Shown one piece after another: positions 1 to 4,034 of a stretch of 8,617 nt of DNA (positions are counted from its first letter, which is position 1; every line of letters starts with the position of its first letter). The notes below the pieces were generated by a model. That model was given only the letters and a program-made list of their open reading frames with translations. It had not been told where the DNA came from and made no database searches. The stretch spans positions 1 to 8,617 of the forward strand of contig CALGRR010000054.1 of assembly GCA_937880805.1 (NCBI GenBank), read 5' to 3'. Made by a program: the position numbers and the translations under genes. This stretch comes from an uncultured Clostridia bacterium (GTDB taxonomy: Bacteria; Bacillota; Clostridia; Oscillospirales; Acutalibacteraceae).

Positions 1-430
1 GTCGAGAATACGCTTTGCGCGCTCTTTATCACGGTCAAACTTTGCGCGATGTGGGTCATTGCCCTTACCACCACCTTTACCGTTAGGCTGAGCACCCGGG
101 CGGTTGTCAGAAGTCACCATTGAGCCTGCCTTATTGATATCGACACGCTCGTTCTGTATGCGATTGCGTTTTTTCTTCTTGCCATCACCTTGTGCCTGTC
201 CTACACCTTGTGTCCCTGCAGGCTTAGCGGCTGTCTGTTGCTTACGCAACTTATCCTTTTCTTCGCGTTCCTTACGCTTCTCCTCCTTTGATTTCTTCTT
301 AGGACGCGTAGACTGGTTGATAGCCGAAAGGTCGACCTTACCCACAACATTGATTTTTGACACAAATTCAGGGCGGCGAACAGCAAAAATCTCTTCAGAC
401 TGAGTCTGTTTCTCTACTGCAGAAGCCTCC
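1..430 (-). other. infB: Segment resembling the N-terminal extension of Bacteroidetes translation initiation factor IF-2 (foreign to the L10 gene)
   Basis: Residues ~233-376 of the fused frame read as a disordered basic region. Key pieces are EEIFAVRRPEFVSKINVVG, the block VDLSAINQSTRPKKKSKEEK, a Lys/Arg/Glu helix-like stretch, a Gln/Gly spacer, and KKKKRNRIQNERVDINKAG. The VVGKxDLxxxNQSTRPKKKxKEEK pattern is familiar from IF-2 N-terminal extensions of Bacteroides/Prevotella-type organisms, where it precedes the conserved G domain. No G-domain motif is reached before the window edge. In such proteins an acidic Glu/Pro/Val tract commonly lies just upstream, which would explain how a join in that tract stays in frame. 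The assignment comes from remembered family sequence and not from a database search. Confidence 0.6.
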
Positions 431-1128
431 TCCACAACGGGTTCATCAGCTTCCTCCACATCATCATCTTCCTCCACTTCGGGTTCTTGCTCTTCTACTA
501 CGGGTTCAGCTGCTACAGGAGCGACCTCTTCTTGCACTTCAGACTTTTCCTCAGTAGGAACCTCCTCCACAACAGGAGCCACTTCTTCTACGACAGGCTC
601 TTCTGCGGGAGCTTCTTCAGCTGCAGGAGCTGCTTCGCCACTCTTATCAACAATAGCCTGGATAGCACGGGCGAAAGATGCGATGGGTGCATTGAATGCG
701 TTGCAAACTGTTGCAAGAAGAACTTCTCTTGTGGGAAGCTTTGCAAGTGACTCGATAGTTGCTGTGTCAACAACCTTGCCGTCAAGGTAACCGCTCTTTA
801 CAGAGAAGTTCTTGTGAGTATCGGCAAACTTTGAAAGAATTCTTGCGGCTGCAGTGTGATCTTCGGGGCTAACTGCGATAGCAGTTGTGCCTTCAAGAAC
901 GTTGCAAAGGTCATCAAGACCAACATTCTTTGCTGCAAGACCGAGAAGAGTGTTCTTAACTACAGAGTACTTAACGCCTGCCTCACGGAGCTCCTTACGA
1001 AGCTTTGTGTCATCAGCAACGTTGATGCCTTTATAGTCAACAACAACACCTGCTACTGAATCCTGAAGCTGTGCGGTAAGATCTGCAACGATCTGTTTCT
1101 TTTGTTCTAAAACTTTCTCACTGGGCAT
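1..1128 (-). CDS. rplJ: 50S ribosomal protein L10, reading frame fused in frame to an IF-2 N-terminal-like segment (no stop; runs off window)
   Basis: The first ~165 residues, starting MPSEKVLEQKKQIVADL, are ordinary L10, the base of the ribosomal stalk that binds 23S rRNA and carries L7/L12 dimers. Recognisable L10 stretches are VVVDYKGIN, LRKELREAG, VKNTLLGLA and LEGTTAIAV. The ATG at 1128 has GGAGGTG 9 nt upstream. The frame should stop near residue 170-185 and be followed by rplL. Instead it stays open for 376 codons. After an acidic Glu/Pro/Val/Ala tract (about residues 170-235) it enters Lys/Arg-rich sequence with VVGKVDLSAINQSTRPKKK (residues ~262-280), which I recognise as Bacteroidetes IF-2. 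Arginine codons change as well: the L10 part mixes CGT and AGA, while the last third uses only CGT and CGC. L10 is certain. The fusion is visible in the sequence but is probably a chimeric join rather than a real protein. Confidence 0.85.
   Translation of the reverse strand, partial: MPSEKVLEQKKQIVADLTAQLQDSVAGVVVDYKGINVADDTKLRKELREAGVKYSVVKNTLLGLAAKNVGLDDLCNVLEGTTAIAVSPEDHTAAARILSKFADTHKNFSVKSGYLDGKVVDTATIESLAKLPTREVLLATVCNAFNAPIASFARAIQAIVDKSGEAAPAAEEAPAEEPVVEEVAPVVEEVPTEEKSEVQEEVAPVAAEPVVEEQEPEVEEDDDVEEADEPVVEEASAVEKQTQSEEIFAVRRPEFVSKINVVGKVDLSAINQSTRPKKKSKEEKRKEREEKDKLRKQQTAAKPAGTQGVGQAQGDGKKKKRNRIQNERVDINKAGSMVTSDNRPGAQPNGKGGGKGNDPHRAKFDRDKERAKRILD
430..620 (-). other. Probable chimeric junction in a low-complexity acidic tract
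   Basis: This stretch encodes imperfect repeats such as EEAPAEEPVVEEVAPVVEEV and EPVVEEQEPEVEEDDDVEE. The L10 side (residues up to ~170) and the IF-2-like side (from ~235) each plausibly own an acidic tract of this kind. The join could therefore lie anywhere here, and short GAAGAAGCTCCT-like repeats would give an assembler or recombination a bridge. No in-frame stop occurs. Confidence 0.5.
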
Positions 1129-1158
1129 TTTATTTTTCACCTCCGTAGGATTGAATGC

Positions 1159-1194
1159 AAATTAAAAGCCCTTTCCGCATACCGCAGAAAGGGC
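1159..1194 (-). terminator. Intrinsic attenuator hairpin at the end of the L10 leader
   Basis: On the minus strand GCCCTTTC (1194-1187) pairs perfectly with GAAAGGGC (1175-1168), with further GC pairs inside and the run TTTTAATTT (1167-1159) directly after. It lies 15 nt upstream of the GGAGGTG ribosome-binding site of rplJ. It therefore acts, if at all, as a conditional terminator within the leader and not as the end of the rplA transcript. Confidence 0.75.
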
Positions 1195-1297
1195 GTAAAT
1201 ACATAATGATACAGTTTATATCAACTATGCATCCTTTCTCGGCAGGCGGTCAACTGACCTTATGCGAAAAGCACCTGCTGTCTTTAAAAGAACAGCT
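1159..1297 (-). promoter_or_regulatory. Ribosomal protein L10 leader (rplJ autoregulatory 5' UTR)
   Basis: The transcript starting near 1296 carries the hallmarks of the Firmicutes L10 leader. GACAGCAGGTGC (1282 to 1271) and CCTGCCGAG (1246 to 1238) flank the central stem, and a GGTCA/TGACC hairpin (1248-1259) lies between them. A GCTGT/ACAGC pairing sits at the 5' end. The leader ends in an attenuator hairpin just before the rplJ ribosome-binding site. In this family the L10(L12)4 complex binds the leader and lowers rplJL expression. The motif match and its position between rplA and rplJ make the call strong. The exact fold is inferred by eye. Confidence 0.85.
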
Positions 1298-1302
1298 TAA
1301 TT

Positions 1303-1331
1303 AGTTTAGCACAAATAAATGTGCTTGTCAA
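1303..1331 (-). promoter_or_regulatory. Sigma-A promoter for rplJ
   Basis: TTGACA (1331-1326), a 17-nt spacer, then TAAACT (1308-1303). The -35 is perfect and the -10 has four of six consensus bases. The predicted start near 1296 coincides with the 5' end of the L10 leader. The spacer holds a perfect inverted repeat (AGCACA ... TGTGCT, 1309-1326 region). Confidence 0.8.
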
Positions 1332-1342
1332 GCATTTTTTAA

Positions 1343-2050
1343 TTATGCTTCGGCGGTGTTGCCGATTTTGTTGGCATTAACCTTTACACCGGGGCCCATT
1401 GTTGTTGCAAGAACGCAGGAACGGATATACTGTCCTTTTGCTGCTGCGGGCTTTGCCTTGATGATAGCATCAAGAAGGGTGTTGAAGTTTTCGCCAAGCT
1501 TCTCTGCACCGAAGGATACCTTACCGATGGGGCAGTGAATGATGTTTGTTTTGTCAAGACGGTATTCAATTTTACCTGCCTTAGCTTCTGTAACAGCCTT
1601 TGCAACGTCGGGTGTAACGGTGCCTGCCTTGGGGCTGGGCATAAGACCGCGGGGACCGAGAACCTTACCAAGACGGCCAACAAGACCCATCATATTAGGT
1701 GCTGCGATACATACGTCAAAGTCCATAAAGCCTTCGCCCTGAATCTTTGCAACAAGATCCTCAGCACCAACGATTTCTGCACCTGCAGCAGCTGCTGCGT
1801 CAGCCTCGGGGCCCTTTGCGAAAACTGCAACTCTTACTGTACGGCCTGTTCCGTTGGGGAGAACTACAGCACCGCGAACCTGCTGGTCAGCGTGTCTTGA
1901 GTCAACGCCCAGACGAACGTGTACTTCAACTGTTTCATCAAATTTTGCACTTGCAGTCTTTACTGCAAGCTCAAGTGCATCAGCGGGGTCGTAGAGAGTT
2001 GCTCTCTCAACGAGCTTTGCACTTTCGTTATATTTCTTTCCGTGTTTCAT
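1343..2050 (-). CDS. rplA: 50S ribosomal protein L1
   Basis: L1 binds 23S rRNA at the mobile L1 stalk and takes part in release of deacylated tRNA. In many bacteria it also represses its own L11-L1 mRNA. The protein is 235 residues, close to the usual 229-235. It begins MKHGKKYNESAKLVER and carries the family signature GRLGKVLGPRGLMPSPKAGT (about residues 125-144), followed by KIEYRLDKTNIIH. I place the start at the ATG at 2050, with GGGAGG 10 nt upstream. An in-frame TTG at 2068 overlaps that ribosome-binding site and is unlikely. rplK ends 57 nt upstream. No terminator separates L1 from the rplJ promoter, so read-through into rplJ is possible. Confidence 0.97.
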   Translation of the reverse strand: MKHGKKYNESAKLVERATLYDPADALELAVKTASAKFDETVEVHVRLGVDSRHADQQVRGAVVLPNGTGRTVRVAVFAKGPEADAAAAAGAEIVGAEDLVAKIQGEGFMDFDVCIAAPNMMGLVGRLGKVLGPRGLMPSPKAGTVTPDVAKAVTEAKAGKIEYRLDKTNIIHCPIGKVSFGAEKLGENFNTLLDAIIKAKPAAAKGQYIRSCVLATTMGPGVKVNANKIGNTAEA

Positions 2051-2051
2051 G

Positions 2052-2098
2052 TTAATTTTTCCTCCCAATCATGTGGTTAAATCGGATTTTTCCTCCCA
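2052..2098 (-). promoter_or_regulatory. Duplicated ribosome-binding-site box and six-codon mini-ORF in the rplK-rplA gap
   Basis: The 13-base block TGGGAGGAAAAAT occurs twice, at 2098-2086 and 2067-2055, 31 nt apart. The second copy is the functional Shine-Dalgarno of rplA. Between them an ATG at 2072 opens a mini-ORF reading MIGRKN that stops at 2052, one base before the rplA ATG. The upstream box is 19 nt from this ATG, which is too far for good initiation, so translation of the mini-ORF is doubtful. The duplication itself is certain. Confidence 0.45.
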
Positions 2099-2107
2099 CA
2101 GTGTGCA

Positions 2108-2533
2108 TCAATCAGTAACTGTAACGCCCATGCTGCGAGCTGTGCCTGCGATCATGCTCATAGCTGCTTCAACTGAAGCTGCGTTGAGGTCGGGCATCTT
2201 CTGCTCGGCAATCTTGCGGATCTGATCCTGTGTGATTGTTGCAACCTTGGTCTTGTTGGGAACGCCCGAACCGCTTTCGATTCCGCAAGCCTTCTTGATA
2301 AGAACTGCAGCGGGCGGGGTCTTTGTGATAAATGTGAATGTGCGGTCAGCATAAACTGTGATAACAACGGGGATAATAAGACCCATATCGTTCTTTGTGC
2401 GTTCATTGAATTCCTTTGTGAAGGACATAATGTTAACGCCGTGCTGACCGAGGGCAGGACCTACAGGGGGAGCCGGAGTGGCTTTACCTGCGGGAATCTG
2501 TAACTTAATTAAGCCGACAACTTTCTGTGCCAT
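2108..2533 (-). CDS. rplK: 50S ribosomal protein L11
   Basis: L11 sits at the GTPase-associated centre of the large subunit, where elongation factors act, and is also involved in stringent-response sensing by RelA. It is 141 residues, the canonical length. It starts MAQKVVGLIKLQIPAGKATP, followed by the proline-rich PAPPVGPALGQHGVNI (residues 20-35) where thiopeptide antibiotics bind. Its C-terminal RNA-binding domain includes KACGIESGSGVPNKTKV and ends near MIAGTARSMGV. The ATG at 2533 has GGAGG 9 nt upstream. The frame stays open upstream to about 2611, but that extension has no homology to L11. A 142-nt structured gap separates it from nusG. Confidence 0.97.
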   Translation of the reverse strand: MAQKVVGLIKLQIPAGKATPAPPVGPALGQHGVNIMSFTKEFNERTKNDMGLIIPVVITVYADRTFTFITKTPPAAVLIKKACGIESGSGVPNKTKVATITQDQIRKIAEQKMPDLNAASVEAAMSMIAGTARSMGVTVTD

Positions 2534-2535
2534 AA

Positions 2536-2577
2536 TTAATAACCTCCATAAAATGTGGTAAATTGCGGAGCAATCAT
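2536..2577 (-). CDS. Possible 13-codon leader peptide upstream of rplK
   Basis: ATG at 2577 is preceded by GGGAGGAG (2592-2585) with GGAGG 9 nt away, as good a ribosome-binding site as any gene here has. It encodes MIAPQFTTFYGGY and stops with TAA two bases before the rplK ATG, so its last codons overlap the rplK Shine-Dalgarno. Ribosomes finishing it could restart on rplK, or hold its site open. No homologue is known to me and the length is too short for coding statistics. It could be chance. Confidence 0.35.
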   Translation of the reverse strand: MIAPQFTTFYGGY

Positions 2578-2667
2578 TTTTTTGCTCCTCCCACGAAGCC
2601 GACACGCTCAATGCGGGCGACTGCGTTCCTGAGAACGCTAAATTTGAAAGGGCAGAGCCCTCAAATT
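2567..2667 (-). promoter_or_regulatory. Structured leader between nusG and rplK
   Basis: Three perfect or near-perfect hairpins lie in the nusG-rplK gap, in transcript order. The first is AATTTGA-GGGC / GCCC-TCAAATT (2667-2641) with a TT bulge. The second is GCGTTC / GAACGC with a 4-base loop (2638-2623). The third is GGAGCAA / TTGCTCC (2588-2567), whose loop holds the mini-ORF start and whose 5' arm overlaps that ORF's ribosome-binding site. None is followed by a T run, so they are not intrinsic terminators. In E. coli the leader of rplK is where L1 represses the operon. A similar role here is inferred from position only. Confidence 0.5.
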
Positions 2668-2675
2668 ACCGTGTT

Positions 2676-3221
2676 TTATTCGGCAAGCTCAACCTGGTCG
2701 AGCTCAAGCTCAACTGTTGTGTCTTTGCCAAAGAGTGCTACTGAAACCTTAACAACATTGTTGTCAACGTCCAGCTCTTCAACAATACCCGTAAAGCCAT
2801 CGAAAAGTTCATCAATGATGTTGACGCTGTCGCCAACCTTGTATGAAACCTCAACGGTTTTCTTCTCGACTCCGAGCCTGATAACTTCTTCGTCGGTAAG
2901 GGGGATTGCTTTGTTTTCAGGACCAACGAAACCGGTAACGCCTCTGGTGTTTCTGATAAGAAGCCATGCCTCATCGCTCATTGCGGGGCGGTTATCCTTA
3001 TCGGGCCAAACGGCAACCTTAACGAGAACATAGCCGGGGAAAAGCTTACGCTCAACCTCTTTTTTCTTCTCGGCATCGGTTACGATTTCGACAGGAATCT
3101 TAACTTCAAGAATCTGATCCTGCATTTTGCGGTTTTCGGCCATTTTTTCAATATTGGTCGCAACCTTATTTTCGTATCCGGAGTAGGTATGAACTACATA
3201 CCATCTTGTGTCAACAGACAT
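2676..3221 (-). CDS. nusG: Transcription termination/antitermination factor NusG
   Basis: NusG binds RNA polymerase and controls pausing, and in many bacteria couples it to the ribosome or to Rho. The 181-residue protein is of usual length. The NGN domain (residues ~5-110) opens with RWYVVHTYSGYENKVATNI and contains KLFPGYVLVKV and NTRGVTGFVG. The KOW domain (~127-160) reads YKVGDSVNIIDELFDGFTGI. The ATG at 3221 has AGGAGGA 7 nt upstream. secE ends only 16 nt before it, so the ribosome-binding site fills the gap. secE-nusG adjacency is near-universal in bacteria. Confidence 0.97.
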   Translation of the reverse strand: MSVDTRWYVVHTYSGYENKVATNIEKMAENRKMQDQILEVKIPVEIVTDAEKKKEVERKLFPGYVLVKVAVWPDKDNRPAMSDEAWLLIRNTRGVTGFVGPENKAIPLTDEEVIRLGVEKKTVEVSYKVGDSVNIIDELFDGFTGIVEELDVDNNVVKVSVALFGKDTTVELELDQVELAE

Positions 3222-3237
3222 CCTGATTCCTCCTGTC

Positions 3238-3609
3238 TCAGCCTATGAAATAATTGCTGAGAGACATCACTGCAGCTGTTGCAGCCGTTGTGGTTTCTTC
3301 TTTTGCAGCGAGTGCTTCCGCACCTCTTTCGAGAAGCGAAATACCGCCTGAAAGAAGCCAGTCGATAAGACCGATTACTATTGCACAAGCAATAACAACT
3401 GCGAGTACGACAGCAGTGGATTTAAAAACTGTTTTGCCATCGGGCCAAACAATCTTTTTGATCTCGCCCTTGAGATCCTTGCAGAACTTTTTGATTGCCT
3501 TGCCGGCTCTCACGAAAATATTACCGTTGGGATTTGCAGGCTTCTTTTCTTTGCTCTTTTCGGCGGCGGCAACCTTTTCTGCAGCTTGGGAAATTTCTTT
3601 CTTAGCCAT
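3238..3609 (-). CDS. secE: Preprotein translocase subunit SecE
   Basis: SecE clamps SecY in the plasma-membrane protein-conducting channel. The amphipathic helix and signature LKGEIKKIVWPDGKTVFKST (residues ~46-65) come just before a single membrane segment (~65-87, rich in Val/Ala/Ile). A lysine-rich soluble N-terminus (1-40) precedes this, as in many Clostridia. The protein is 123 residues, longer than the ~60-80 of single-span SecE. The extra length is partly the N-terminus and partly a ~35-residue Ala/Thr-rich tail after the membrane span, which I do not recognise. The ATG at 3609 has GGGAGG 7 nt upstream. The gene lies between rpmG and nusG. Confidence 0.95.
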   Translation of the reverse strand: MAKKEISQAAEKVAAAEKSKEKKPANPNGNIFVRAGKAIKKFCKDLKGEIKKIVWPDGKTVFKSTAVVLAVVIACAIVIGLIDWLLSGGISLLERGAEALAAKEETTTAATAAVMSLSNYFIG

Positions 3610-3624
3610 GGTTAATCCTCCCGC

Positions 3625-3789
3625 TTACTTTGTTTCTTTGTGAACTGTGTGTTTCTTGCAGAAACGGCAGTACTTGTTCATTTCCAGCCTGTCGGGTGTG
3701 TTCTGCTTGTTTTTCATTGTGTTGTAATTACGCTGTTTGCATTCGGTGCAAGAAAGGGTAATCTTAACTCTTTTACCGTTAGCAGCCAT
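3625..3789 (-). CDS. rpmG: 50S ribosomal protein L33 (zinc-ribbon type)
   Basis: This 54-residue protein begins MAANGKRVKITLSCTECKQR and ends KYCRFCKKHTVHKETK. Two CxxC pairs (C14/C17 and C41/C44) form the zinc-binding knuckles of the C+ form of L33; zinc-independent paralogues lack them. L33 lies near the E site of the large subunit. The ATG at 3789 has GGAGG 8 nt upstream, and the stop is 15 nt before the secE ATG, whose ribosome-binding site lies in the gap. rpmG in front of secE is a common Firmicutes order. It is the first gene of this transcript, downstream of a strong promoter and a ~130-nt leader. Confidence 0.95.
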   Translation of the reverse strand: MAANGKRVKITLSCTECKQRNYNTMKNKQNTPDRLEMNKYCRFCKKHTVHKETK

Positions 3790-3802
3790 GTGCGGCACCT
3801 CC

Positions 3803-3919
3803 ATTTTCGGAATAATTTGCCCTCCTTAGGGTCTATCAGGCAACCCAAGGCAGAGCTCAGGCCTCCCTCTGCGTAACATTGCATTTCAGGGCACAAAAAA
3901 AGAACCCTTCTGCAGAGGT
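3803..3919 (-). promoter_or_regulatory. Structured leader of the rpmG-secE-nusG transcript with alternative pairings
   Basis: From the predicted start near 3919 the RNA carries CCTCTGC (3918-3912), then GCAGAGG (3872-3866), then CTCTGCC (3855-3849). The middle block can pair with either outer block but not both. Further down TTGCC and GGCAA can pair around GACCCTAAGGA, competing with GGGT/ACCC. A run of seven T lies between the first two blocks. The leader resembles no family I know. The pairings are visible in the sequence; a regulatory role is inferred. Confidence 0.45.
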
Positions 3920-3925
3920 AGAATT

Positions 3926-3954
3926 ATCATATCACAAACACCCCTTGCAGTCAA
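3926..3954 (-). promoter_or_regulatory. Sigma-A promoter for rpmG-secE-nusG
   Basis: TTGACT (3954-3949), a 17-nt spacer and TATGAT (3931-3926), each one base off consensus. Two A7 tracts on the minus strand lie at about -40 to -46 (3965-3959) and -59 to -65 (3984-3978). They resemble an UP element for the RNA polymerase alpha subunit, as expected for a growth-related operon. The predicted start is about 3919. Confidence 0.85.
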
Positions 3955-4003
3955 GCACTTTTTTTGTGAATATTCAATTTTTTTATCGGAATTGTGGTTT
4001 ATA

Positions 4004-4026
4004 ACAATATACATTATATATATTGT
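4004..4026 (-). terminator. AT-rich hairpin after the U32 gene (weak terminator candidate)
   Basis: ACAATATA and TATATTGT form an 8-bp stem with a 7-base loop, 8 nt past the U32 stop codon. It is all A-T except one pair and is followed by TATAAACC, not a T run. It marks the end of the zapA-U32 unit but would be a poor intrinsic terminator. No better one is visible before the rpmG promoter. Confidence 0.25.
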
Positions 4027-4034
4027 GCTTTTTG

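Noticed and set aside
104..750. Plus-strand open frames opposite the L10/IF-2 region
   Set aside because: They are shadows of the open minus-strand frame; their Ser/Phe/Leu-rich translations reflect antisense Glu/Lys codons and they lack ribosome-binding sites.
1343..2068. Longer L1 start at a TTG (2068)
   Set aside because: The TTG lies within the Shine-Dalgarno of the ATG at 2050, and the six added residues are not part of L1.
2534..2611. Extended L11 N-terminus (26 extra residues)
   Set aside because: The upstream codons encode the hairpin region and do not resemble L11; the ATG at 2533 has an ideal ribosome-binding site and gives the canonical 141 residues.
2563..3033. 156-codon plus-strand frame opposite nusG
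   Set aside because: Ser/Thr-rich antisense translation of nusG with no homology or ribosome-binding site.
3714..3896. 60-codon minus-strand frame through the rpmG leader
   Set aside because: It overlaps most of rpmG's 5' half in another frame, starts at a weak site and has no recognisable sequence.
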